Made by a program: the position numbers and the translations under genes. The notes beneath the pieces were generated by a model. The model ran no database searches. It was not told where the DNA came from and saw nothing but the letters and a program-made list of their open reading frames with translations. Shown in pieces: positions 17,385-25,434 of a stretch of 32,829 nucleotides of DNA; position 1 is the first letter of the stretch; every line of letters begins with the position of its first letter. The DNA comes from Chloroflexota bacterium (GTDB lineage Bacteria > Chloroflexota > Anaerolineae > Aggregatilineales > Phototrophicaceae): the NCBI GenBank assembly GCA_026713245.1, contig JAPOOU010000276.1, forward strand, positions 1 to 32,829, read 5' to 3'.

Positions 17385-17521
17385 ACAAGTTCCAATTGCT
17401 GGCGAATGATGTACGACTGTAACCTAAAGCGCTGACGATGCAAAGCCTATTGGAAGGCCTCCGCTCTATAGCTGAAGCTCGTTCATCGCACAAATCTGCC
17501 TGATGTTCTCTGGGTAAGGGA

Positions 17522-18004
17522 CTATTCTTGATCGCGGCGTATCCGCTTGGCATCTAACAAGTATTCGGCAATCTCTTCATCAATCACAAGCGCATTTGCA
17601 AGTCCATTTCTTACAACCATTTCCGTCGCAACTCTTTTGTGATCCCCGGTAGCAATGACCCAGACAAAACCGTTATTCCTGTCTATAACGTCTCGTAACA
17701 GGTTGAGAGCCGGGGCATACACCTCGCGCTCCTGAATCGATTGAAACGAAGCATTACCGATGCTTTGGGCCTTGTTGCCCAGCATATGTCCCAGCACCTC
17801 GCCTCTAAAAGATGTCGCCATATTCTCGTGTTTCAATTGTTCGTGCAGACTATGAAGAAACTTAGGACTGAATGTGCGCCTTTTGGAATAACCTGGCGAA
17901 TTATCGGAGCTGTTGGCTGAAACACCCCCTACAGTCATCAACATAGCGCGAGCCATTCGTAATTCTTCAATTGTTGCCGCTGCCTGTGCTTGATGCGCAT
18001 CCAA
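17522..18004 (-). CDS. C-terminal half of a SorC-type sugar-binding regulator, separated by an in-frame stop
   Basis: This 160-codon frame directly continues the XRE/SorC gene: the upstream TGA (18013-18011) is followed in the same frame by GAT, GAC and the TTG at 18004. Its sequence matches the end of SorC effector-binding domains: RMARAMLMTVGGVS near the start, then FVWVIATGDHKRVATEMVV and NGLANALVIDEEIAEYLL near the end, like the conserved G-x-x-K-x-x-A and LVTDE-x-x-A elements of that family. If translated separately it would start at TTG 18004 or at ATG 17956 (residue 17); both have poor ribosome binding sites. More likely it is the downstream part of a gene broken by a nonsense mutation, or it is made by readthrough. 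Confidence 0.65.
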   Translation of the reverse strand: MDAHQAQAAATIEELRMARAMLMTVGGVSANSSDNSPGYSKRRTFSPKFLHSLHEQLKHENMATSFRGEVLGHMLGNKAQSIGNASFQSIQEREVYAPALNLLRDVIDRNNGFVWVIATGDHKRVATEMVVRNGLANALVIDEEIAEYLLDAKRIRRDQE

Positions 18005-18010
18005 GTCATC

Positions 18011-18874
18011 TCAGTGCAAGGACCTTCGTTCAGGAGCCAAGTAGGGTAAGTAAAAAGCTCTCGTGTTCGGATTGTGGGCAGCTAGTAATTTGACCGCCAG
18101 ATTGGAAGAAACAGAAGCCGCCTCCTGCTGGTGGTTGTTGACTTCCATGGTAGACGCCCAGTTAATGCTTTTGTATTGGTGTTGGCTGGGCGGTACCAGC
18201 TCGGCGCAGCGATAAATCGTATAGCCAGGCCCAATGCCGATTGCACCCTCTTCGAGCGCCGGAAAGACCTCCATAGCCGCTGCGTATGCGAGGAACTCAA
18301 CATTCAATACGTGCGAGGATACGCAGTTCTTGCCGCTCTCATGCCCCTTGGGTAGCTCAACGACGATAACTTGCTTAAGGCGAGGCGAATATAGTTTTAG
18401 TAAGTCGTATTCCAGCCGCCGATTTCGCCCTACCCGGTTCAGCTTGAGCGCGTTTGCGAATACTGCCGTGCGAAATGAACGTTCCAGACCAGCTATAGTC
18501 TGCCCCTTGAACCGACCATTCGGTCCCGTCAATGCAGGCTCGCACAGTCCTTCCCGTACAACAGCCGCAAAGAATTGGATTCCCTGGCGATATTCTTTGC
18601 TCAATTCTTCAGGCAGGTTTTCGGGAATATTCTCGATCCAGCCAAATGCGCCATGTTCATAGTGCTCGATACATCCAAGTTGATCTATGCCAAGCAAATA
18701 GTCGCTGCTCACATCAAGGAAACTACAGATCTCGACCAGCCGGGAAATCGACGGCATGGTACCGTTCATCCAGTTAGCGACGCCGCCTTCAGACACGCCC
18801 AAGCGATGCGCAAGTTCCCTTTGGGCAATCTTTTTCTTCTTCAAAATCTCTCTAAGTCTTCGCGAAAAGGTCAT
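18011..18874 (-). CDS. XRE-family HTH plus N-terminal part of a SorC sugar-binding domain (interrupted regulator)
   Basis: A 287-residue transcription regulator fragment. Residues 5-60 are a Cro/C1-type helix-turn-helix (IAQRELAHRLGVSEGGVANW, then LVEICSFLDVSSDYLLG). About 65-150 is a linker of unknown fold. From about 153 the sequence follows the SorC effector-binding domain: LEYDLLKLYSPRLKQVIVVE, a helix ending in FPALEEG, then AIGIGPGYTIYRCAELVPP, then SSNLAVKLLAAHNPNTRAFYLPYLAP. It stops at a TGA just where SorC proteins normally continue, and the missing part is encoded in the same frame downstream. SorC domains usually bind phosphorylated sugars, so it probably controlled the divergent ABC operon. 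AGAGG lies 5 bases before the ATG. Confidence 0.75.
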   Translation of the reverse strand: MTFSRRLREILKKKKIAQRELAHRLGVSEGGVANWMNGTMPSISRLVEICSFLDVSSDYLLGIDQLGCIEHYEHGAFGWIENIPENLPEELSKEYRQGIQFFAAVVREGLCEPALTGPNGRFKGQTIAGLERSFRTAVFANALKLNRVGRNRRLEYDLLKLYSPRLKQVIVVELPKGHESGKNCVSSHVLNVEFLAYAAAMEVFPALEEGAIGIGPGYTIYRCAELVPPSQHQYKSINWASTMEVNNHQQEAASVSSNLAVKLLAAHNPNTRAFYLPYLAPERRSLH

Positions 18875-19186
18875 ATAACCTCTACTTGGCGCTGACCCAA
18901 GGGATTCTCACAATTGCATGGCGACAGCGAAGCGCGTCTCATTTGTATACTCGCTCGTTCCAGAAGATCTCCTCTGCGCCACTTCCTGTAGGGTCGTTGA
19001 GTAGAACTTCAGTAAGTTTGAACGCTCGAATTGGAAGTTCAGCAATATTGTACGTCGATATGCCAATTTCCTCAACAACGTGACATGAATTCACGACAAG
19101 TCTAAGATGTATAGAAAGAAGCTCGTGTTGGCGGATTACACGATGCTTGACACAGATCCAGTACGCATTTTGGAAAGGATAATCTA
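18875..19186. promoter_or_regulatory. Divergent control region between the XRE/SorC regulator and ABC operon 1
   Basis: These 312 bases hold no supported gene. A 98-codon minus-strand frame (18939-19235) runs into the binding-protein gene and has no recognisable product. A symmetrical site CGTGA-N7-TCACG (19079-19095) is a possible operator. A TTGACA (19147-19152) is present, but no good -10 follows it. GGAAAGGAT just before 19187 is the ribosome binding site of the binding-protein gene. Confidence 0.4.
19079..19095. promoter_or_regulatory. Candidate operator, CGTGA-N7-TCACG
   Basis: A perfect 5-bp inverted repeat around a 7-base spacer, about 90 bases upstream of the binding-protein start and between two divergent genes. 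The geometry suits a dimeric regulator. Assignment to the XRE/SorC regulator is inference only, and short palindromes occur by chance. Confidence 0.25.
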
Positions 19187-20536
19187 ATGAAAAAAACGAC
19201 ACTTCTGATTGTTTTGATTCTGACCTTGTTTCCATCGTTGGCCTTGACGCAGGATGACGACCGCGTCACGATCCGTTTTTGGCATCGTTGGGGCAATGTC
19301 ACCTGGTTGCCCGAAGTGGTGGAACCCGCCTTTGAAGCCGCCTTCCCGCAATACGATCTGGAACTGCGTGTTTTTGATGGCTACAGCAACGCTTATGATC
19401 TATACACGCTGGCGCAGGAGCAAGGCGATCCGCCCGAGCTTCTGCAAGGGACCTCGAGCAACACGCAGGCTCCCCGTGATACCGGCTTCTTCAAACCCCT
19501 CCACGAAGCCATTGGCGACCGTACCGAAATCAATGGCATACCCGTGCGGCTCGACGAGATTGTCGGTCCCGCTGCGATCTTCTATCAGCTGGATGGCGAG
19601 TACTACGAATTGCCGTGGAATGCCTCGACGCCGATCGTCTTTGCCAACATGGATCTGCTCGTGCAAGCCGGCGTGGCCGAAGATGTCAACGATTTCGCTG
19701 CCATCCCCTCAACCTGGGCGGAAGTAAATGAAGCCTGCGCGCTCATCGTTGAAAACCTCGCTGATGTTGACTGCATCAATTTCGGCGCCAGCGGCTGGTA
19801 CTTTGAAAACGCAATGGCGATGCAAGGCGCCTTTATGGCAAACAACGAGAATGGTCGCGGCGGCGGCTGTGTCACCGAGGTGCTGTTCAACAGTCAGGAG
19901 GCAGTAGATTACCTGGCTTGGCACAAGACCCTCGAGGACGCTGGATACTGGGTCGATTACGGAAGGTCCGAATACGACATTACCTGGGCTAACAGTCAAT
20001 TGGCAATGCACATGACCTCCAGCGCCGCTGCCCGTGGTCGGGTAGAAATCGGTGAGGGGAACGGCTTCAATGTGGGCGCCGGTCGGATGCCATACAATCA
20101 GGATGCGGAGTATGTTGGCAACACCGTCGGTGGCGGGATGATCCTATTGACGGACGGCCTCGAGCCGGAAGTTGAAGAAGGCGCCTTGACCTTCCTCATG
20201 TTCCTGCTGGAACCTGAAAACATGGCCGCCTGGCACAAGTCAACCGGGTACATCCCCGTTACGCAGTCCGCGTTTGACTACCTGGAAGGGGAAGGCTGGT
20301 TCGATGAAAACCCGACCTTTGCCGTTGCTAACCATCAGTTGGCGGAGTCCGCCCGGGTCCCCCAAACCGCTGGCGCGATATTCGGTAGCTTTGCGCAGGT
20401 TTATCAGATGTACCGTGAGGTCTTCCAAAATATCCTCCGCAACGATGCCGATATACAAGAATCGCTCGATCGCTTGAAGGCGGAGGCAGACCTGCTCATC
20501 GAAGAATACAACTTGCTAGTGCCATGTGACGAATAA
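19187..20536 (+). CDS. Sugar ABC transporter substrate-binding protein (UgpB/CUT1-like)
   Basis: A 449-residue exported solute-binding protein of the extracellular family 1 (COG1653-type) group. A signal peptide (about 1-21) ends ALT-QDDD; there is no lipobox Cys. The mature start TIRFWHRWG, the LLQGTSSN element, PWNASTPIVFANMDLL and GGGMILL are typical of CUT1 binding proteins for oligosaccharides or glycerol-3-phosphate derivatives. The specific ligand is unknown. AAAGGAT supports the ATG. It heads an operon with two permeases, has no ATPase gene nearby (a shared MsmK/UgpC-type ATPase elsewhere is expected), and is divergent from the interrupted SorC-type regulator. Confidence 0.88.
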   Translation: MKKTTLLIVLILTLFPSLALTQDDDRVTIRFWHRWGNVTWLPEVVEPAFEAAFPQYDLELRVFDGYSNAYDLYTLAQEQGDPPELLQGTSSNTQAPRDTGFFKPLHEAIGDRTEINGIPVRLDEIVGPAAIFYQLDGEYYELPWNASTPIVFANMDLLVQAGVAEDVNDFAAIPSTWAEVNEACALIVENLADVDCINFGASGWYFENAMAMQGAFMANNENGRGGGCVTEVLFNSQEAVDYLAWHKTLEDAGYWVDYGRSEYDITWANSQLAMHMTSSAAARGRVEIGEGNGFNVGAGRMPYNQDAEYVGNTVGGGMILLTDGLEPEVEEGALTFLMFLLEPENMAAWHKSTGYIPVTQSAFDYLEGEGWFDENPTFAVANHQLAESARVPQTAGAIFGSFAQVYQMYREVFQNILRNDADIQESLDRLKAEADLLIEEYNLLVPCDE

Positions 20537-20558
20537 CAGATCAGCCAACAGTTTCAAA

Positions 20559-20580
20559 GGATGGGGCGATTGCTCCATCC
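20559..20580 (+). repeat. Hairpin in the binding-protein/permease gap of ABC operon 1
   Basis: GGATGGGGC (20559-20567) pairs with GCTCCATCC (20572-20580) over a 4-base GATT loop, with one G-U pair. It lies 23 bases after the binding-protein stop. No T run follows, so it is more likely an mRNA-stabilising or partial-attenuation hairpin than a full terminator. Confidence 0.5.
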
Positions 20581-20707
20581 TGCGCCTCCTCGTGTTCACC
20601 AGCGCTCACGCATGGCGATGGACACGTGTTAAACTGTGTAAGCGCGATTTACGGCTTTCCTCTCGCCGAGCCAATTGGCTAACCAGCTCCAAGGAGTAGC
20701 CAAGACG

Positions 20708-22006
20708 GTGCCTCCATTCCTTTTCACATGTCTCGCGTCTTGTCTTGCCGCGCTTGTTGTCGGGGCGCTTTCTTGGCGCAGAGGGAGCGGACTACAGGAT
20801 GGAATCGCGGTAGGCGCTATTGCCGGGTTCCTCGGCAGCCTGGCAACCATGATCCCCCTACAATTCTGTGTCCTCGATCCGAAGAACCATATGTTCTTCA
20901 AGCTCAGTATCTTGGGTCAGACGATTAGCGTTAATGCCGTGACGCTCATCGCATTGCTGCTTGTCGCGGTTGTCATATGGGGATTCGCATTAGCGATCAA
21001 CATACTGCGTCGTCAATGGCGGGCGCGCGGCGCAATCTGGAGGGCGGACACTGCTCCGGGCACCTTTGTCGGTTACGATATTTCGCCCTGGATATTCTTG
21101 GCGCCGACCGTCGTCGGATTAGCTATTTTTACCTATTATCCGGCAGCGCAAAACTTTTTTTTGGGTACCCAATTAGCGCGACGCGGTGTCACGAATACGG
21201 CATTCATATGTTTGGATAATTTCGCCAATTTGATTACCAGCAGCTTGCAAGATGCCCACTATTACATCTTTAGCGATGGGTTCCTCTGGCATGCCGAAAA
21301 CGCGCGCTATTTGGCGGTTTTTGGCAATAGCATTTTCTTCTCGGTGCTGATTGTGCTTCTTGCCAATATGTTGGGAATCGCAATCGCCCTGCTTGCCTCA
21401 CAAAAGATTCGGGCCGCGTCAATATACCGCACTCTGATGATATGGCCTTACGCCATCTCCGGTGTGGTCGTCGGCGTCGTATTCGCGGTATTGCTGGGCG
21501 GTGGCGGATCCGGTTTCTTCAATCAAGCTTTGCGACTTCTGGGTTTCCCACCAATACCGTTTTTGTCCGATCCCTGGTGGGCGCGAGTATCGGTTGTGAT
21601 GGCGGCCGCCTGGAACAAGCTCGGATTCAACGTCTTGATATATATCGCGGCTCTGCAAGCTGTACCAATTGAATTGATAGAGGCCGCTTCCATTGATGGC
21701 GCAGGCGCCTGGAAGCGCTTCCTGAACGTGACCATTCCCATGATTTCCCCCTACATCTTCTTCGTCGTGTTTCTCAATTTGAACTACAGCTTTTTCGATC
21801 TTTATGCTGTGATTGACAACCTCACCGAGGGCGGACCAGTGTTCTCCACAACCAACCTCGTCGTGGATGTCATTCGTGTTGGTGTAGAAAGCCGCGATAT
21901 AGGGAAAGCCGCGGCGCAATCGATCGTCTTGTTCATTGTGGTGATCGGCCTCACCTACATGCAGTTTCGCGTCATGGGCCGGCGCGTCACCTATGGGGCC
22001 GATTAA
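20708..22006 (+). CDS. ABC sugar permease (UgpA/MalF-like) with extra N-terminal membrane segments
   Basis: A permease of the binding-protein-dependent inner-membrane family. The usual permease body starts near SPWIFLAPTVVGLAIFTYYPA and contains the EAA-loop EAASIDGAGAWKRFLNVTIP, which contacts the ATPase. Before it lies an unusual stretch of about 120 residues with three likely membrane helices (FLFTCLASCLAALVVGAL, GAIAGFLGSLATMIPLQF, VNAVTLIALLLVAVVIWG). The frame is open from a TTG at 20675, but AAGGAG (20691-20696) lies after it, so the GTG at 20708 is preferred; spacing of 11 is long. The stop almost abuts the next permease gene, so the two are co-translated. Confidence 0.83.
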   Translation: MPPFLFTCLASCLAALVVGALSWRRGSGLQDGIAVGAIAGFLGSLATMIPLQFCVLDPKNHMFFKLSILGQTISVNAVTLIALLLVAVVIWGFALAINILRRQWRARGAIWRADTAPGTFVGYDISPWIFLAPTVVGLAIFTYYPAAQNFFLGTQLARRGVTNTAFICLDNFANLITSSLQDAHYYIFSDGFLWHAENARYLAVFGNSIFFSVLIVLLANMLGIAIALLASQKIRAASIYRTLMIWPYAISGVVVGVVFAVLLGGGGSGFFNQALRLLGFPPIPFLSDPWWARVSVVMAAAWNKLGFNVLIYIAALQAVPIELIEAASIDGAGAWKRFLNVTIPMISPYIFFVVFLNLNYSFFDLYAVIDNLTEGGPVFSTTNLVVDVIRVGVESRDIGKAAAQSIVLFIVVIGLTYMQFRVMGRRVTYGAD

Positions 22007-22007
22007 G

Positions 22008-22886
22008 ATGACCGCCTTCACACGCGTGACACTGGAGGAAAAGCCGCCGCTGTTTCGGGTCCTCCTTAAGCGGCTTTTCAGCAAGCGCTGGTATATCCAC
22101 ATCTTTTTGTGGATCGCCGTGATATTCATGGGCTTCCCACTGTTCTACGCGGCCCTGGTCAGCACCCAAGACAATGCCCAGATGTTCAGGTTGCAGTTGA
22201 TTCCGGGCGACTCTTTCAGCTTTAACCTGCAAACGGTACTCGATCGCAACATCGCTCGCTTGATGTTTAATACCTTTGCCGTGGCAACAATGATCACCGT
22301 TGGCAAAGTCGTGCTATCGATTTTCAGTGGAATGGCGCTGGTCTACTTCCGCTTTCCCGGCAAGTCGCTTGTATTCGGCTTTATCCTCGCTGCTCTGATG
22401 GTGCCGGGTGAGGTAACGATTATCGCTTTATTCCGCTTGGTCGCTTTGGAGTTGGGTTGGGGCAACAGTTGGACGGCCCTGGTTGTGCCAGCTGTGGCAA
22501 GTCCAACCGGAGTATTCCTGTTTCGACAGCATTTTGCCAGCATCACACCGGAACTTTCCGAAGCGGCACAGTTGGACGGCGCGAATCCCCTGCAATTCTT
22601 GTTGCGCGTCCTATTGCCACTAAGCCGAAACACGGTAACCGCGCTGGTTGTCATTATGTTCATTGGCGCGTGGAACAGCTATTTGTGGCCCCTGCTGATC
22701 GTCACCAACCCGGATTTACAGGTGATTCAGGTGGGGCTGAGCACGCTGGACGATGGCTTGGAGATAGGGCGTACCTACGGGCCGATCATGTTGGGCGCGA
22801 TAATCGCGAGTATTCCGCCAATTATCATCTTTGTGTTGATGCAAAAGCAATTCTTGCAAGGCTTTGCGCTCACGCGACACAAATAG
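22008..22886 (+). CDS. ABC sugar permease (UgpE/MalG-like)
   Basis: The second permease subunit of ABC operon 1, about 292 residues with six likely membrane helices. The first is IHIFLWIAVIFMGFPLFYAA, and the EAA-loop is EAAQLDGANPLQFLLRVLLP. The C-terminal QKQFLQGFALTRHK resembles UgpE ends (QRYFVRG...). Two in-frame ATGs exist, 21993 (overlapping the upstream gene by 14 bases) and 22008 (one base after its TAA). A weak GGGG lies 9 bases before the second, which I chose; the difference is five residues. It forms a heterodimer channel with the preceding permease. Confidence 0.86.
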   Translation: MTAFTRVTLEEKPPLFRVLLKRLFSKRWYIHIFLWIAVIFMGFPLFYAALVSTQDNAQMFRLQLIPGDSFSFNLQTVLDRNIARLMFNTFAVATMITVGKVVLSIFSGMALVYFRFPGKSLVFGFILAALMVPGEVTIIALFRLVALELGWGNSWTALVVPAVASPTGVFLFRQHFASITPELSEAAQLDGANPLQFLLRVLLPLSRNTVTALVVIMFIGAWNSYLWPLLIVTNPDLQVIQVGLSTLDDGLEIGRTYGPIMLGAIIASIPPIIIFVLMQKQFLQGFALTRHK

Positions 22887-23001
22887 ATTAATCGGCAGCG
22901 CTCATATCTGCCATGCTCATGAGAACAATGTATCCGCCTACCCGTGCGAGCAACGACGGTGAACTGAAAGAATTGGCGCGGTTTTCGATTGAAAAAGAGC
23001 A

Positions 23002-23829
23002 ATGACTATGTTGCGTATTGTCACACAAAATATCTGGGGCAAGAACAACCAATGGCAAGAGCGTGCCAATGCGATCGGGCGCAACATGCGCGATCTGGAA
23101 GTCGATATAATCTGTATCCAGGAATCGGCGCCCGATCACTTCGAGTATCTTAGGTCGCGCAGTTTTCGCTGTTTCCCTCATGCCTATTATGCAGCGAGTG
23201 ATGACGGCTCCCTAACGCCTTGGCCGCAAGGACTGGCGGTGTTCTCACGACTGGCGGCTCTGGAAACCGGTAAGGTCGATATCGGGCGCGAGGTCGAGAC
23301 GCGCAATCCCTGGATGCGCATTGTGCAGTATATGAAAGTGAAATCACTTTCCGGCCATTCCCTGGCTGTTTTCAATACGCACCTGTTTTTGAGCACCGTC
23401 CAGAAACAAACCGGGATCAGGTCTTGCCTGGAAGTGATGCAGCGCGCGCAATTTGCCGACCACACACATATATTGACCGGCGATTTCAACATCAATCTCG
23501 ATACGCAGCCTGAATACTTGGCGCCGCTTGTGCAGCATCAGTATGCCGACATGTGGACCGCGAAAAATGGAAACAAGACGGGTTATACTGATCCGTATCA
23601 CCTTGACCGGCCGCTTGCCAAACGTATCGACGGCTATTTTACACAGTGCGATAGACTTGACAGGGTGAACAGTGTCTCGCAAGTCAATAAGGAGCCAATC
23701 AACGATGGCAGTCTACTGCTCTCTGATCACATCGGCGTGATGGCAACACTGGACCTCGACCACAACGCCAGCGCTTGGAACCATTCCAGGGACGAATCTG
23801 TTTCCGAGGGTGAGGGTGCTGCGCAATAA
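23002..23829 (+). CDS. Endonuclease/exonuclease/phosphatase (EEP) family hydrolase
   Basis: A 275-residue protein with the full EEP active-site set: N10 in TQNIWG, E41 in CIQES, H127 in FNTHL, D161/N163 in GDFNIN, D210 in RIDGYF and D242-H243 in SDHIGV. The family covers metal-dependent phosphodiesterases such as DNase I/AP nucleases, sphingomyelinases and inositol phosphatases. The RIDGYF/SDHIGV pattern suits small-molecule or lipid phosphodiesterases as well as nucleases. No signal peptide is present. The ATG at 23008 is an alternative start with better spacing to AAAGAG. It lies 115 bases after the permease and overlaps the HNH gene by 20 bases. The last 20 residues are low-complexity and probably only reflect the overlap. 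Confidence 0.84.
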   Translation: MTMLRIVTQNIWGKNNQWQERANAIGRNMRDLEVDIICIQESAPDHFEYLRSRSFRCFPHAYYAASDDGSLTPWPQGLAVFSRLAALETGKVDIGREVETRNPWMRIVQYMKVKSLSGHSLAVFNTHLFLSTVQKQTGIRSCLEVMQRAQFADHTHILTGDFNINLDTQPEYLAPLVQHQYADMWTAKNGNKTGYTDPYHLDRPLAKRIDGYFTQCDRLDRVNSVSQVNKEPINDGSLLLSDHIGVMATLDLDHNASAWNHSRDESVSEGEGAAQ

Positions 23830-24223
23830 CAGCTACTGCGCCTACTGCGGGAAGCTCTGTCGGCGGTGTAACTGTCACCATCCCGATAGCGATGTCGCTC
23901 TATTCCTGGCTCGCGGTGGGCGGTCGTACGAGCCCTTGACATTGCAGCGCCCGCCTCAATGGGCGGTGCCACCACAGGTCAAGCGGCGCGAACGCCGCCT
24001 CCTGCGGCAGCGTTATCGCGAGTGGTACGAGCGCTTAACACGCAGCTATGGGGAATACTGCGCCAATTGCGACGAGCGCCAGAACCTGGTCCTGGATCAT
24101 GTGATTCCCATCGCAAGAGGCGGCTTGTCGCGGCTCGACAACCTGCAAGTGCTCTGTTCCACCTGCAACCGCATCAAAGGCAAGCTGCTGATCGATTGCC
24201 GCCCATTTATACATCCAGAATGA
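23810..24223 (+). CDS. Small HNH endonuclease with N-terminal Cys-rich motif
   Basis: A 137-residue protein. The C-terminal half is a classic HNH module with C84-x2-C87, LDHVIPIARGG (D96-H97), N111 and C116-x2-C119 in LQVLCSTCNRIKGK. The N-terminus has a second cysteine cluster (C10, C13, C17, C20, C22, H23, H24), probably another zinc site, followed by a basic RR-rich helix. Such small HNH proteins are metal-dependent nucleases in restriction, phage or housekeeping contexts; the role here is unknown. Starts are GTG, either 23810 or 23816; GAGG at 23806 is better placed for 23816. The start lies inside the EEP gene and the end overlaps the convergent dioxygenase gene by 17 bases. Confidence 0.82.
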   Translation: MRVLRNNSYCAYCGKLCRRCNCHHPDSDVALFLARGGRSYEPLTLQRPPQWAVPPQVKRRERRLLRQRYREWYERLTRSYGEYCANCDERQNLVLDHVIPIARGGLSRLDNLQVLCSTCNRIKGKLLIDCRPFIHPE

Positions 24224-24965
24224 AGCGCGCTTCAGCACTGAGTCGCGCCCGAGTCGCCTCGCTGACAAAGGCTTTCTGATCCATCTGCTGCGCATGGTGA
24301 CGGCGCGTGAAATACGAATGCAGGGCATAGCGCGGCGTATCGCTATGATTCGTCGTACCGGCATGCCACAGATGAGAATTGAAGATGACAACCGTGCCCG
24401 CGGCGCCGGTCAGCAGAATCTCCTCCGGGTGCTTCTCCCAAGGGTTGTCCATAACATCGCGCGGGAGCTGACCCGAGCGGTGGGAGCCGGGCACGACCCG
24501 GGTGGCGCCGTTCTCGGCGGTGAAATCCACCAGCAGCCAGATGGAATTGCAGACTTGAAAGTCATTGGGATCGACGCCGCTGGACCAATCCGCATGGAAA
24601 GCTTGCACGCCATCGCCGGGCACAGAGGCGCGGCCATTGAGCGATGACAGCTTGAAATCCCCCTTGAGGACATGGTTCATCGCCGCCAGGACGCGAGGAT
24701 GGCTGAAGCAGACTTCAAAGAGCGGGTCCTTGTCGACGAGATTGGCCAGGCGGACGGCGCCTTTTTCCTGCCCGAATTCGCTGCCAGCCTCGTCGCCTTC
24801 CTCAGCCATCAAGGCCTGCACCCGTCCCCGGATAGCGCCTACCTCTTCCGGTGTCATAACAGCGGGCAAGGGCAAGTATCCGCGTTGATCGAGGTGTTGA
24901 ATCTCCTCGTCGCTCAAGGTGGCGTCTGTGACGCCGAACGTGGCAAGCGCGCTTTGCATGTCCAT
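24207..24965 (-). CDS. Phytanoyl-CoA dioxygenase (PhyH) family protein
   Basis: A 252-residue Fe(II)/2-oxoglutarate-dependent oxygenase-type protein. The HxD...H iron triad can be read as H124 and D126 in FHADW and H201 in LWHAGTTNHS; R212 in DTPRYALHSYF is the likely 2-oxoglutarate anchor. These enzymes hydroxylate small molecules. Bacterial members often act in catabolism or in osmolyte or natural-product modification, and the substrate is not evident. The frame has ATGs at 24965 and 24959; AGGA lies upstream of both. It converges on the HNH gene with a 17-base tail overlap. Confidence 0.87.
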   Translation of the reverse strand: MDMQSALATFGVTDATLSDEEIQHLDQRGYLPLPAVMTPEEVGAIRGRVQALMAEEGDEAGSEFGQEKGAVRLANLVDKDPLFEVCFSHPRVLAAMNHVLKGDFKLSSLNGRASVPGDGVQAFHADWSSGVDPNDFQVCNSIWLLVDFTAENGATRVVPGSHRSGQLPRDVMDNPWEKHPEEILLTGAAGTVVIFNSHLWHAGTTNHSDTPRYALHSYFTRRHHAQQMDQKAFVSEATRARLSAEARFILDV

Positions 24966-25434
24966 GTTGGGGATTCCTGTCGCTGGGACTCTGGCGCCAA
25001 TTAGAACACAACAGCTTCAAAGGCGCTACTGATCGAAGCCTGTCCGTCGTTTGGGGGCGCTGCCGGCGGGCGGCTGTGACTTCCGGGCAATGCGGAATGA
25101 ACAATGTTATGCGACGCCCTCACAAGAGAACGCTTTAGGATTGTGTATCGAATTCGGTTGAGATTCAAATGAGCCACATTTAGTTTCACCACAAAGACAC
25201 GAAGGACACTAGAAATAGGACTATTTCGCAAGCAATTCTCGGCGAACTCGGTGAGCTCGGTGGTTAGGCATTTTGTTTCAACCGATATGGTTACTCTACC
25301 TGAGAACGCATTAGCAAGCATTCGCTTTTCAACTGCAAACGCGTTATACTTGCTGGCGCTCCGGCGCAAGCGTTACCATCGCCGTACGCCGGTAAAGTAT
25401 CTATCAATTTTCATTGACAGGATAGGAGTTTTCC
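24966..25434. other. Intergenic region upstream of ABC operon 2
   Basis: These 469 bases contain no supported gene. They hold a repeat element (25184-25267), then an AT-richer stretch. A TATACT (25345-25350) is a possible -10 with no good -35. An inverted pair TTACC (25373-25377) and GGTAA (25391-25395) may be an operator. ATAGGAG just before 25435 is the ribosome binding site of the binding-protein gene. Confidence 0.4.
25184..25267. repeat. CACCACAAAGACACGAAGG-type intergenic repeat
   Basis: The left end TTCACCACAAAGACACGAAG (25185-25204) and the right end, ending CTCGGTGGTTAG (25256-25267), are diverged inverted relatives of one another (both read ACCAC inward). A related half element, TTCACCACAGAGGCGCAGGG, lies at 28995-29014, and a similar GTGAACCAGCGAAGGCGCCG at 29051-29070. 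This is a non-coding interspersed repeat, possibly MITE-like. Confidence 0.45.

Noticed and set aside
18011-18013. Selenocysteine or recoded TGA
   Set aside because: SorC domains have no selenocysteine there, no bacterial SECIS-like hairpin is evident just downstream, and TGA is used as a normal stop by several genes in the window.
17522-18874. An XRE + small unknown protein toxin-antitoxin pair
   Set aside because: The two frames are one reading frame split by a TGA, and both halves match a SorC effector-binding domain, not a toxin.
18939-19235. A 98-codon minus-strand frame between the regulator and ABC operon 1
   Set aside because: It starts inside the binding-protein gene, has no recognisable sequence and occupies a divergent control region.
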